Made by a program: the position numbers and the translations under genes. A model generated the notes under the pieces. The model was not told where the DNA came from and made no database searches. It was given only the letters and a program-made list of their open reading frames with translations. 64,000 nt of DNA, taken from contig CAVTPU010000001.1 in assembly GCA_963736695.1 (NCBI GenBank), positions 62,001-126,000 on the forward strand. Direction: 5' to 3'. Each line of letters opens with the position of its first letter. Within the stretch, counting starts at the first letter, position 1. Shown in pieces: positions 34,704 through 43,329 of this stretch. Source of the DNA: CAVTPU01 sp963736695 (GTDB lineage Bacteria > Actinomycetota > Actinomycetes > Mycobacteriales > Micromonosporaceae).

Positions 34704-35338
34704 TCCCACAGGTCCAGGCCCTCGAGACCGAGCCCGGTGCGCTCCGCGTGGTGGCGCATCCGCTCGCCATACTCCGGATGATCCATCAGGCTCGTGTAGG
34801 TGCCAAAGTCGAGCTCCAACACACCGGTCTCGTGCGCGAGATAGACGTCAAAACCGGGATACATCACCGCAATGTAGGGCGCGTCGTCGATGTCGGTGAC
34901 CAACACCGGATACTCCCCTACTGAATCCGGTTCCCCAAGATAGAGCAGCCGACGCGAATCAGAACCGCCCACCAAAGGCAGACACAATTCCGGCACCGTC
35001 GCCTCGAACATGGCGAACATCTCGGGCCACATTCCCTCGGCTCGGCTGAAGCCATAGAGAAACTGGGTCATCTCCCCCAGCTGTCGCCCAGCGAACATCG
35101 GCGGCGTCAGGCTGGCGAACCAACCGATCTCGGCGAGCCAACCCGCATCGAACTCCAGCCACCGACGCAGGCTCGCCGGCAACGGCCGGTCGCCCGGCAG
35201 CCGCAGGTCGGCGATCGTCTCAGCCGACAAAGGTCGTGGCGGGGCGGTCAACGACGCGCGCCCGCCCGGCCAGCCGTCGCGGGCCACTTCCGCGATGCAC
35301 GCGTCGATAAGGCGTTCGCCATGCATGTCCAGATCCAC
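34685..35338 (-). CDS. SUKH/SMI1-KNR4-like protein
   Basis: A 217-residue cytosolic protein. The stretch LPGDRPLPASLRRWLEFDAG resembles the family opening LPxxYxxFLxxxnGG, and LYLGEPDSVGEYPVLVTDID matches the central strand part of SMI1/KNR4 proteins. The C-terminus is helical (EYGERMRHHAERTGLGLEG). Such proteins often act as toxin immunity proteins; this is the second SUKH-like gene of the window after 14931. The family call rests on a weak pattern. It is encoded opposite to the CARDB-like gene, with overlapping 3' ends. Confidence 0.55.
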   Translation of the reverse strand: MDLDMHGERLIDACIAEVARDGWPGGRASLTAPPRPLSAETIADLRLPGDRPLPASLRRWLEFDAGWLAEIGWFASLTPPMFAGRQLGEMTQFLYGFSRAEGMWPEMFAMFEATVPELCLPLVGGSDSRRLLYLGEPDSVGEYPVLVTDIDDAPYIAVMYPGFDVYLAHETGVLELDFGTYTSLMDHPEYGERMRHHAERTGLGLEGLDLWDQPPAT

Positions 35339-35397
35339 GGCGTCATCCTCGCACCCGCGCCCGCGACCATGTCAGACCTCCCCGCGAGAATGGCGCC

Positions 35398-36747
35398 GTG
35401 ACCGACACAGACGTGACCGACGACGACGCATTCTCCGATAACGAACTCTCCGACTTCGGCCTCGACCACAACGGCCATCGGGCGATTCCGGTCGGAAACG
35501 CGACCGGCCGACTGTCGTTGTGGGACGGCGGTCGCGTCACCCTGCTGTGGGACCACCAGGGGGCACGCATGGCCCGACCGCCGTCGACGGTCAGTCAGAC
35601 CCATCCCGGCGAGATCGCCGACGCCCGCCGGATCGCTGCGGAACTGCGGACCGCCGTCGCGGACGAATGTGACCGCGTCGAGGATCTCCTGACGCAGCAC
35701 CGGCGGTGGTCATTCGAGGCGTGGCGTCGACGCTATCTTGACCATCCCGTGGCCCGCGTCGTCGCCAGACGTCTGCTGTGGACATTCACGCCGCCGTCCA
35801 CATTGTCGTCGCGAAGCGTCACGCTCATGCCCATCGACGGGGAGCTCCGCGCGATGGACGGAACCGTCGTGCCGATCGACGACCAATGGCGGGTGCGCCT
35901 GTGGCACCCGCTGCTCGCCGACCCCGACGAGACGCACGCGTGGCGAGTCTTTCATCTTCACCGCTTCTGCCAGTCCAGCACGCTACGCCAGCCCTTCCGT
36001 CAGATTCTGCGCGACACGCACACCCCCGACCACACGGAGGCCGCCGCTTCCTCGTCGGCCCGTTTCGGTGGACGGATCCTGCACTATCGCGAGGCTGCCG
36101 CCGCGCTGAAACAGCGACGATGGTCGGTGCCCCGGGCCCGACGCGGTGCTTACGAGACCAGCAAAGACCTTCCCGGGTACGCGCTGCGCGCCCGCGTCCA
36201 CGTCTTCCGGCTCACCGGTCGAGATGAGGACCACCTGCGCGTCATCGGCCCGGTGCACTTCGAACGCACCGACTCCGCCGAGCCGGTCACGCTGGAGCAA
36301 CTGCCGCCGTTGGTCTTCTCCGAGGTCATGCGCGATGTGGAACAGGTGGCCGACGCCGCCTCGTTCACCGCTGATCTGAGCTGGGACGGTCGCCCGAGTC
36401 ATCGCCTGCACGAGTCGTGGCGTCGGGCGGCGTTCGCCGCACCAGGGCCGCCGGCCCTGGTGCGGCGCGACGTCATCACGCGGGTGCGGCCCGCCATGCG
36501 GGTCGGCAGCGAGTTGGCGATCACAGACGACTCGCTGCTCGTCACATTGTGGCGGCGGCGTTTCCGGATCTGCATCACGAGCGGCGTTGCGGTGCGGGAC
36601 CCCGATGGTGACGTCGTGGCGGTCACGCCGTCGAAACGCGCGCTGAAGGAAGCGGCCGGACACGTGCCGTTCGACGACGACCCGGTCCTGCATCGCGTGC
36701 TCGCGACGGCCATCGCGCTCGCCGATGATTATCGGCTCGCGTCATGA
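35398..36747 (+). CDS. DUF4132 domain protein, C-terminal-type fragment
   Basis: A 449-residue protein that resembles the C-terminal part of DUF4132 (MolR-like) proteins: WSFEAWRRRYLDHPVARVVA, RRLLWTF, VRLWHPLLADPDETHAWRVF, FRQILRDTHTPDHTE, then YETSKDLPGYALRARVHVF and VFSEVMRDVEQVADAASF. Full-length family members are often about twice as long, so this is a short version, or one that lost the N-terminal part. The biochemical role of DUF4132 is unknown. The GTG start is at 35398. Its last six bases overlap the end of valS. A 33-base palindrome lies inside the gene. Confidence 0.75.
   Translation: MTDTDVTDDDAFSDNELSDFGLDHNGHRAIPVGNATGRLSLWDGGRVTLLWDHQGARMARPPSTVSQTHPGEIADARRIAAELRTAVADECDRVEDLLTQHRRWSFEAWRRRYLDHPVARVVARRLLWTFTPPSTLSSRSVTLMPIDGELRAMDGTVVPIDDQWRVRLWHPLLADPDETHAWRVFHLHRFCQSSTLRQPFRQILRDTHTPDHTEAAASSSARFGGRILHYREAAAALKQRRWSVPRARRGAYETSKDLPGYALRARVHVFRLTGRDEDHLRVIGPVHFERTDSAEPVTLEQLPPLVFSEVMRDVEQVADAASFTADLSWDGRPSHRLHESWRRAAFAAPGPPALVRRDVITRVRPAMRVGSELAITDDSLLVTLWRRRFRICITSGVAVRDPDGDVVAVTPSKRALKEAAGHVPFDDDPVLHRVLATAIALADDYRLAS
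36435..36467. repeat. 33-base palindrome inside the DUF4132 gene
   Basis: Arms of 16 bases (36435-36450 and 36452-36467) are perfectly complementary around a single base. The left arm is CGCCGCACCAGGGCCG. It codes for FAAPGPPALVRR, a loop in the protein. A structure this strong is unusual within a gene and could pause transcription or extrude as a cruciform. Confidence 0.6.
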
Positions 36748-39345
36748 CTGAGCGACGGGGGCCAGCATGACGTCGAGCAGCATCGGGTCGTCGCCGGCGA
36801 TGGTGACGAGTTCTGCGATGTTGCCGGCGGCGACCAGATCGCCTCGGACCAACGCGACGGCGGCGAGTTCGGGTTCGGACGCCCGCACCAACAGCTGCGC
36901 AACCTGTGCCCGCATCGACTGTTTGGCCTCCGACTTCGCCCGGCGGACCGCGCCGAGCACGGTGCCGGCGAGGACGAGCAGGTCGGTGGGGGCGTCGACC
37001 GGCGAGCCGTCGACGAGTTCGGCGCGGGTGGGCCATGCGCTGGTGTGCACGGAGCCGGCGCGCCACCATGACCAGACTTCTTCGGTGACGAAGGGCAGCA
37101 CCGGGGCGAAGAGTCGCTGCACTGTGGACAGTGCCAGGGCGAGAGCGGCGTGCGCCGAACGCGTGGCGGGCGTCTGGGATTCGCCGTACGCCCGGGTTTT
37201 CACAAGCTCGAGGTAGTCGTCGCAGAAGGTCCAGAAGAACTGTTCGGTGCGTTCGAGCGCCCGGGCATAGTCGTAGGCCTCGAACGCGTCAGTCGCGGCG
37301 TCGACGACGTCGGCGAGAGTGGCGAGCATCGCCCGGTCGAGTGGTTCGGTGACGGCGGCGATCGTCGGCGAGCCGAGGGTGGCGCGGGCCTCGTCGGAGG
37401 AGGCGAATCCGAGGACGAACTTGCTCGCGTTGAGGATCTTGACCGCGAGCCTGCGCCCGATCTTCATCTGTCCAATGTCGAACGCCGTGTCGGTGCCGGG
37501 CCGGCCGTTGGCCGCCCAATAGCGCACCGCGTCCGACCCGTACTCGGAAAGGAACGCGATGGGGGTGACCGCGTTTCCCTTTGATTTGGCCATCTTCTTG
37601 CGGTCCGGGTCGAGGATCCAGCCGGAGATGGCTGTGTTGCGCCACGGCAGGGTGTCGAACTCCTGGTGGCTGCGCAACACCGTGGAGAACAGCCAGGTTC
37701 GGATGATCTCGTGAGCCTGTGGGCGCAGATCCATGGGGAAGACCCGGGCGAACAGATCGTCGTCGTCGCCCCACCGGGCGGCGATCTGCGGGGTCAGCGA
37801 CGACGTCGCCCACGTGTCCATGACGTCGGGGTCGGCCATGAAGCCGCCCGGCTGGTTGCGTTGCGACTCGACATAGCCGGCGGGGGTGTCGCTGCTCGGG
37901 TCGACCGGCAACGCGGCGTCGTCGGGCAGCAACGGGGTGTCGTAGTCGGGCTCGCCATCCGGCCCGACCGGATACCACAACGGGATAGGCACGCCGAAGA
38001 ACCGCTGCCGACTGATGATCCAGTCGCCGGCGAGACCCTCGACCCAGTTGTCATAGCGGGCCCGCATGTGCGCGGGGTGCCAGTGCAGTTCCCGTCCCCG
38101 GGCGAGCAGCTCGTCGCGCAGCTGCGGTGAGCGGCCGCCGTTGCGGACGTACCACTGCCGGGTGGTGATGATCTCGAGCGGTTTGTCGCCCCTCTCGTAG
38201 AACTTCACGGCCTGGTCGGTGGGGCGCGGCTCGCCGTCGAGGTCGCCGGACTCGCGCAACAGGTCCACCATCCGGGCCTTGGCCTGGGCGGTGGTCAATC
38301 CGGCGATCTCCGCGTACGCCGTGCGGGCCGCGTCCGTCTCCAGGCCGTGCGGCGCGTCCGGCAACAGTCGACCATCGCGGCCGACGACCGGTCGCGTGTT
38401 CAGGTCGAGCTCGCGCCACCAGATCACGTCGGTGAGGTCGCCGAAGGTGCAGATCATCGCGATGCCGGAGCCCTTGTCGGGCTGGGCCAGCGGATGGGCG
38501 AGCACCGGCACCGGCACGCCGAAGACCGGGGTGGTGACGGTGGCGCCGAAGAGGGGCTGATAACGCTCGTCGTCGGGGTGCGCGACGAGCGCCACGCACG
38601 CCGGCAGCAGCTCCGGTCTGGTGGTCTCGATGTGGATCGGCCCGGTCTCGGCGTGGAACGCCAGCCGATAGAAGTGGCCCTGCCGGGGCCGATCCTCGAG
38701 CTCGGCCTGGGCGACGGCGGTGCGGAACGACACGTCCCACAGGGTGGGCGCGGCGGCCGAATAGGCCTCGCCGCGGGCCAGGTTGCGCAGGAAGGCGCGC
38801 TGGGACACGGCCCGACTGTGGTCGTCGATCGTGGTGTAGGTCAACGACCAGTCGACCGACAGACCGAGTCGGCGGAATAGCTCCTCGAAGGCCCGCTCGT
38901 CGATGGCGGTCAGTTCGTGACACAGACTCACGAAGTTACGTCGGGAGACGTGCCGCGGTGGGCTCAGCGGCTTCTCCGGCGTGATGAAGTCCGGGTCGTG
39001 GGGCAGGGATGGGTCGCACTGCACGCCGAAGTAGTTCTGCACCCGACGCTCGGTGGGCAGGCCGTTGTCGTCCCAGCCCATCGGATAGAAGATCTGTTTG
39101 CCGCGCATGCGCTGATAGCGCGCCACCGTGTCGGTGTGCGTGTAGGAGAAGACGTGGCCGACGTGCAGGGAGCCGCTCACCGTCGGCGGCGGGGTGTCGA
39201 TCGAGAACACCTGGTCGCGACTCGCGGCGCGGTCGAAGCGATAGGTGTCCTGGTCCTGCCATACCTGAGTCCACCGCTCCTCGACACCGGTGAGGGACGG
39301 CTTTTCGGGCACGGAGAAACGTCGATACTCGGTCACGGCGCACAT
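36742..39345 (-). CDS. valS: valine--tRNA ligase
   Basis: Class I aminoacyl-tRNA synthetase of 867 residues that charges tRNA-Val. The HIGH-type motif is in PTVSGSLHVGHVFSYTHTD, the KMSKS motif is KKMAKSKGNAVTP. The valine-specific start (RWTQVWQDQDTYRFDR), the CP1 editing domain (HIETTRPELLPACVALVAHP) and the tRNA-binding helices (FFWTFCDDYLELVKTRAYG) are present. The C-terminal coiled-coil arm of the E. coli type is not evident, so it belongs to the short-tail form. The ATG at 39345 or a GTG at 39336 could be the start. It is divergent from the CooC-like gene and single. Confidence 0.93.
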   Translation of the reverse strand: MCAVTEYRRFSVPEKPSLTGVEERWTQVWQDQDTYRFDRAASRDQVFSIDTPPPTVSGSLHVGHVFSYTHTDTVARYQRMRGKQIFYPMGWDDNGLPTERRVQNYFGVQCDPSLPHDPDFITPEKPLSPPRHVSRRNFVSLCHELTAIDERAFEELFRRLGLSVDWSLTYTTIDDHSRAVSQRAFLRNLARGEAYSAAAPTLWDVSFRTAVAQAELEDRPRQGHFYRLAFHAETGPIHIETTRPELLPACVALVAHPDDERYQPLFGATVTTPVFGVPVPVLAHPLAQPDKGSGIAMICTFGDLTDVIWWRELDLNTRPVVGRDGRLLPDAPHGLETDAARTAYAEIAGLTTAQAKARMVDLLRESGDLDGEPRPTDQAVKFYERGDKPLEIITTRQWYVRNGGRSPQLRDELLARGRELHWHPAHMRARYDNWVEGLAGDWIISRQRFFGVPIPLWYPVGPDGEPDYDTPLLPDDAALPVDPSSDTPAGYVESQRNQPGGFMADPDVMDTWATSSLTPQIAARWGDDDDLFARVFPMDLRPQAHEIIRTWLFSTVLRSHQEFDTLPWRNTAISGWILDPDRKKMAKSKGNAVTPIAFLSEYGSDAVRYWAANGRPGTDTAFDIGQMKIGRRLAVKILNASKFVLGFASSDEARATLGSPTIAAVTEPLDRAMLATLADVVDAATDAFEAYDYARALERTEQFFWTFCDDYLELVKTRAYGESQTPATRSAHAALALALSTVQRLFAPVLPFVTEEVWSWWRAGSVHTSAWPTRAELVDGSPVDAPTDLLVLAGTVLGAVRRAKSEAKQSMRAQVAQLLVRASEPELAAVALVRGDLVAAGNIAELVTIAGDDPMLLDVMLAPVAQS

Positions 39346-39426
39346 GGTAACTGGCGTGGACGGCGCACGAGACACGCGCACCGGTGCGACGCGCCCAAAC
39401 CCGTTCGCGTGACTATAGTAACGAAA

Positions 39427-40365
39427 ATGAAAATCGCTTTCACAGGAAAGGGTGGCAGCGGTAAGAGCACCCTCGCCGCCCTCTTCGTGGGATATCTACG
39501 CTCGACCGACGCGCGGGTGCTGGCGATCGACGCCGACGTCAACGTGCACCTGGCACCGTTGCTGGGAGTGGCCGGCGCGGCCGAGTCGGCGTTGTCGCAC
39601 CCCCACAACACGACGCTCATCCGCGAGCACCTGTTGGGCTCGAACCCCCTCATCGCCAGCGCGAAGCACTTCGTGCCGACGACTCCGCCCGGCCCCGGTT
39701 CCGGCCTGGTCACTGTGGACCCCGCCGATCCGGTGCTGGTCCGCCACGCCCGGTCGCTCGACCCGCGCACGCATGTCATGCACGTGGGCACCTATGAGGC
39801 CGACGACATCGGGGCGGGCTGCTATCACGGCCACCTGACGATCCTGGAGAACCTGCTCTCGCACCTGCGCCTGGAGTCGGACGACTGGGTCGTCTGCGAC
39901 ATGGTCGCCGGCACGGACGCCTTCGCCAACTCCCTGCACGCACACTTCGACGTGATCGTCGTCGTGGTCGAACCGACCCCGGAGTCAACCTCCGTCGCGT
40001 GCCGCTATCGCGAGCTGGCGGCGGCGGCCGGGGTCGCCGAACACGTGGTCTTCGTGGGAAACAAGGTGAGCGACCAGGGCGACCTGGACTACCTCGAGCG
40101 GGTCCTGCCCGAACGACCGCTGACGACCCTGTCGACGCAGAGCGGCCTGCGGAGGGCTCGCCAGACGGGCGCGTGCCCGAGCCTCGCCGACCTCGACGAC
40201 ATCACCGCACTGCGGCGGGTCGCCGAGCACGCGCAGACCCGGGTGATGGCACCGGAGCGGCGGGCCGCCCTCATGCGCACTCTGCACCTGCGGCTCGCCG
40301 ACCAGGGGTGGGTCCGCAACGCCTATGGCGATGTGACGAGCCAACTGGGTCCGGTCTCCGTCTGA
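39427..40365 (+). CDS. CooC/MinD-like P-loop ATPase
   Basis: A 312-residue SIMIBI-class ATPase, like metallocentre chaperones (CooC) and MinD. Deviant Walker A is FTGKGGSGKSTLAALF (residues 5-13), followed by LAIDADVNVHLAPLLGV. Walker B is DDWVVCDMVAGTDAFANSLH, with the late motif FVGNKVSDQGDLDYLE. The CXC metal motif of CooC is not seen. TATAGT (39414-39419) seven bases before the ATG suggests a leaderless start. It lies directly upstream of the metallophore genes, separated by a hairpin. A role in metal handling is plausible by context only. Confidence 0.75.
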   Translation: MKIAFTGKGGSGKSTLAALFVGYLRSTDARVLAIDADVNVHLAPLLGVAGAAESALSHPHNTTLIREHLLGSNPLIASAKHFVPTTPPGPGSGLVTVDPADPVLVRHARSLDPRTHVMHVGTYEADDIGAGCYHGHLTILENLLSHLRLESDDWVVCDMVAGTDAFANSLHAHFDVIVVVVEPTPESTSVACRYRELAAAAGVAEHVVFVGNKVSDQGDLDYLERVLPERPLTTLSTQSGLRRARQTGACPSLADLDDITALRRVAEHAQTRVMAPERRAALMRTLHLRLADQGWVRNAYGDVTSQLGPVSV

Positions 40366-40377
40366 ACGCCGCGTCGT

Positions 40378-40416
40378 CGTTTCGTCCCCACCGAGCGCCC
40401 TCGCGAGGACGAAACG
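40378..40416 (+). terminator. hairpin after the CooC-like gene
   Basis: CGTTTCGTCC (40378-40387) pairs perfectly with GGACGAAACG (40407-40416); the loop holds a further palindrome CCTCGCGAGG. It lies 13 bases after the stop and before the metal-type box, so the metallophore genes probably have their own promoter. Confidence 0.55.
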
Positions 40417-40433
40417 GCGACTTGCGCCAGCTT

Positions 40434-40452
40434 AATGAAAACGATTATCATT
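40434..40452 (+). promoter_or_regulatory. Fur/Zur-type box upstream of the metallophore operon
   Basis: AATGAAAACGATTATCATT is an imperfect 9-1-9 palindrome with half-sites AATGAAAAC and AATGATAAT. It matches the general Fur-family box (AATGATAAT-N-ATTATCATT) and resembles the TGAAAATGATTTTCA type described for actinobacterial Zur. It is 34 bases before the ATG at 40487, where a metal-loaded repressor would block transcription. Whether the sensor is zinc- or iron-specific cannot be read from the site alone. Confidence 0.7.
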
Positions 40453-40486
40453 TCCGCTAATGATCGACATCGAGGAGACGCGCCGG

Positions 40487-41986
40487 ATGGACCACCCGCT
40501 CTATCTGACCGCGCGCACCGAAGGACAGTTGCGGGACCTGCTGACGCAGGCTGACCTGTTGCATACGCTCGTTCGCTCACTCGGATCACCACTCAATGTG
40601 GTGTTGCCCGAACGGATCGCCGCCAACGCCGAGGCGTTTCGCGCCGTCCACCACAGACACCGCCTGACCGGCGAGGTGTTCTTCGCACACAAAGCCAACC
40701 GTTCCTCCGCACTGATCCGACGGCTCGCCGCGACCCCGACGGCGATCGACGTCGCGAGCCTCGGCGAGTTGCAGCACGCGCTCGGCGCCGGTTTCACCCC
40801 CGATCGGGTGATGGCGACCGGGCCGAAGACCCGAGAGTTCCTCTGGCTCGCGGCCCGCTGCGGAATCGTCGTCAATCTGGACTCACCCGGCGAGCTCGAC
40901 GAGCTGGTCGACATCGTCCGCGGCAACCGACTGCCGCAGATTCGGGTGCTGGCTCGACTGTCGTCGTTCACCTCGGCGGGGACGACCGTCCTATCCCGAC
41001 GCAGCCGGTTCGGCACCGCAGTGAACGGTCTCGACCCGCTGCTCGCGTCGCTGGCCGAAGCCCGTGACGCGGTGGACTTCATCGGCTTCTCCTATCACCT
41101 CGACACCATCGGCCTCGCGGAGAAGGCGGTCGCGCTCGAGACATGCCTGACCGCCCTCACCCGATGCGGACAGCACGGCCTGGACCCTCGGGTCGTCGAC
41201 GTGGGCGGCGGATTCGGCGTCGACTATCTCGCCGACGGCGAGCAGTGGGAGCGCTGGACGAGCGAACTCGCGCAGGCGGTGTTGGGTCGGCGCCCGGAGC
41301 TCACGTGGGGCGGTCACGGTTATGGCTGGCGCGCGGAGTCGGGAACGCTGCGCGGCGCACTGGGCCTCTATCCCGCGTACCGGCCATCGTCGGGCCACCG
41401 TTATCTGGCGGAACTGCTCGAAACCACGTCGGTCGGCATGGGGGAAAGGCCGCTGGGAACGTTGCTTCAAGAGCAGCTGTGCGATCTGTGGGTCGAGCCG
41501 GGGCGCGCACTGGTCGACCAGTGCGGCGTCGTCGTGGCCCGGGTCGCCGAGGTGCGTCCGGCCGACGGCGATGCCCACGTCGTCAGGCTCGACCTCAACG
41601 CCAGCGACGTGAGCATCGAGGAACACGGCGTGATGATGGATCCGGTGGTGTTGCCCGATCCGGCACGGGCGTCGCCGTCGCGGGCCACCGACGAGGCCGC
41701 CTCGCCGGGCCACCCGGTCTATCTCGTCGGCAACCTCTGCCTCGAGGCCGACCTCATCACCCGCCGCCTCGTGTTCCTGCCGACCCTGCCACACGCCGGT
41801 GACCTGATGGCGTTCGTCAACACCGCCGGCTATTTCATGGACTTCAACGCCGATCACGCTCTGCACCAGCCGACGGCTCGCATGGTCGCCGCCTGGCCCA
41901 CGAAAGACGGCTGGCGCTGGTGTCTGGACGAGAACTACTGGCCGATCCACTCCGACGACTCGGGCACCCCGGAGGTCGCCTCATGA
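40487..41986 (+). CDS. Y4yA/SbnH-type PLP-dependent decarboxylase
   Basis: A 499-residue fold-type III (alanine racemase-like) PLP enzyme, comparable with diaminopimelate/ornithine decarboxylases, SbnH and the Y4yA group. The PLP lysine is in FFAHKANRSSALIRRL. GGGFGVDYLADG binds the phosphate, WVEPGRALVDQCGVVVARV is the EPGR motif, and NLCLEADLITRRL has the active-site cysteine of the dimer partner. The start ATG 40487 is chosen because GAGGAG lies nine bases upstream (a further ATG at 40460 lacks a site). It probably removes CO2 from an amino-acid-derived intermediate of the metallophore. The stop overlaps the next start (ATGA). Confidence 0.85.
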   Translation: MDHPLYLTARTEGQLRDLLTQADLLHTLVRSLGSPLNVVLPERIAANAEAFRAVHHRHRLTGEVFFAHKANRSSALIRRLAATPTAIDVASLGELQHALGAGFTPDRVMATGPKTREFLWLAARCGIVVNLDSPGELDELVDIVRGNRLPQIRVLARLSSFTSAGTTVLSRRSRFGTAVNGLDPLLASLAEARDAVDFIGFSYHLDTIGLAEKAVALETCLTALTRCGQHGLDPRVVDVGGGFGVDYLADGEQWERWTSELAQAVLGRRPELTWGGHGYGWRAESGTLRGALGLYPAYRPSSGHRYLAELLETTSVGMGERPLGTLLQEQLCDLWVEPGRALVDQCGVVVARVAEVRPADGDAHVVRLDLNASDVSIEEHGVMMDPVVLPDPARASPSRATDEAASPGHPVYLVGNLCLEADLITRRLVFLPTLPHAGDLMAFVNTAGYFMDFNADHALHQPTARMVAAWPTKDGWRWCLDENYWPIHSDDSGTPEVAS

Positions 41987-43329
41987 GATATGACAGCATC
42001 ACCGACGCGATCGGCGACACCCCGCTGGTGCGAATCGATCCCGCGGTGCATGGGCTCCAGCACATCGACCTATACGCCAAGCTGGAGCTGCTCAACCCGT
42101 TCGGTTCGGTGAAAGACCGCACGGCCTGGTCGATGGCCGCGCCGCGCCTGGCCCAAGCCCGACAGGACGGCGCCACGGTCGTCGAGCTCTCCAGCGGAAA
42201 CACGGCCAAGGCACTGGCCGTCATCGCCGGCATGCACGGCCTGCCGTTCACGAGTGTCACCAACCGCATGAAGGTCCCGGAGATCAAGGATCTGCTGTTG
42301 CTCCTCGGCGCGACGATCGAGGAGCTCCCCGGGCAGTCCGAGTGTCTCGACCCGACCAACACCGACGATCCGCTGACTAGGATCCACCGCTCGATCAGCG
42401 AATCGGGCTCCGCCTATCTGCACACCGATCAATACTACAATCCGGCCAACACCCAGGCCCACATCGACGGAACCGGGCCGGAGATAGTCAAGGACCTCGA
42501 CGGTCGGGCGCCGGACTACTTCATCGCCTGCGTCGGCACCGCCGGCTCGTCGACCGGGGTCGCGCGGGTGCTGCGCGACCACGATCCGACCGTCACGGTC
42601 GTCGGCCTCGTCGCGGCCAAGTCGGACTTCATCCCCGGCATCCGCAACATCGACGAAGTGCACGAAGTGGGCCTGTTCGACCCGCAGACCTACGACACGA
42701 TCGAGGCCGTGTCGGCCGACGACGCCATCGACGGACTTCTCACCCTTGTCCGGCGATGCGGCGTGCTCGCCGGTCCGACCGGCGGCGGCGCCTTCACCGG
42801 CGCGGTGCGATATCTGCGTCGGGTCGACGCCGAACTGGCCGAGGTCGCCGATGGCGGGGGCGATCCCGGCCGCCGCAGCGCCGTGTTCATCGTCTGCGAC
42901 CGGGTCGAGAGCTACCTCAGTTATGTTCGCCGCCGCCGCCCGGAACTGCTCAACCAGCCCGCGCGGCCCGACTCCGTCGCCTCCGTGACCGACGCCGAAG
43001 TCGCGGCGGTGAAGACCCTTGACGTGGCCGGCGCCCAGGCGTGGATCGCCCATGCCCAGCCACTCATCATCGACCTGCGGGGCACGTTCGCCTTCCGGAT
43101 CGCACACATCGACGGCGCGATCAACATCGTCGACGAACTCTTCGACGACCTGCTGCGCGGCGGCGTGCCGTTCGACACCCACCGCCCGGTGCTGCTCGTC
43201 TGCCCTGTCGGCGAGAAGTCGCGCCGATACGCGGCACTGCTGACCCGCATGGGGCACGCCGACACCCGCAGCCTCGACGGCGGGGTCGTCGCATGGCGCG
43301 ACAACGGCGCACCCCTGGTGCGAGCGTGA
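41983..43329 (+). CDS. SbnA-type PLP synthase fused to a rhodanese domain
   Basis: A 448-residue fusion. Residues 1-330 form a fold-type II PLP enzyme of the cysteine synthase/SbnA group: PLP lysine in LLNPFGSVKDRTAWS, substrate loop ELSSGNTAKALAVIAG, phosphate loop ACVGTAGSSTGVARVL, and GPTGGGAFTG. Residues 345-448 are a rhodanese (PLIIDLRGTFAFRIAHIDGA, LLVCPVGEKSRRYAALLTRM, SLDGGVVAWRDNG) whose active-site cysteine is in VCPVGEKS. The first part should join a nucleophile to an aminoacrylate derived from serine. The fused rhodanese can carry a persulfide, so sulfur may be the nucleophile. It is coupled to both neighbours by overlapping stop/start codons. Confidence 0.85.
   Translation: MRYDSITDAIGDTPLVRIDPAVHGLQHIDLYAKLELLNPFGSVKDRTAWSMAAPRLAQARQDGATVVELSSGNTAKALAVIAGMHGLPFTSVTNRMKVPEIKDLLLLLGATIEELPGQSECLDPTNTDDPLTRIHRSISESGSAYLHTDQYYNPANTQAHIDGTGPEIVKDLDGRAPDYFIACVGTAGSSTGVARVLRDHDPTVTVVGLVAAKSDFIPGIRNIDEVHEVGLFDPQTYDTIEAVSADDAIDGLLTLVRRCGVLAGPTGGGAFTGAVRYLRRVDAELAEVADGGGDPGRRSAVFIVCDRVESYLSYVRRRRPELLNQPARPDSVASVTDAEVAAVKTLDVAGAQAWIAHAQPLIIDLRGTFAFRIAHIDGAINIVDELFDDLLRGGVPFDTHRPVLLVCPVGEKSRRYAALLTRMGHADTRSLDGGVVAWRDNGAPLVRA

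Noticed and set aside
39426..39444. A second Fur/Zur-like site AATGAAAATCGCTTTCACA over the start of the CooC-like gene
   Set aside because: The left half is simply the start codon and codons for MKIAF, which are conserved in this ATPase family, and the right half is poor. Coincidence is more likely than a regulatory site.
40487..41986. Diaminopimelate decarboxylase (lysA) of lysine synthesis
   Set aside because: Length and context differ; it lies in a metal-uptake operon and has Y4yA-like extensions, so a biosynthetic role in a metallophore is more likely.
41983..43329. Housekeeping cysteine synthase
   Set aside because: The fused rhodanese, the phosphate loop GTAGSSTG and the operon with decarboxylase, ligase and transport genes do not fit CysK/CysM.
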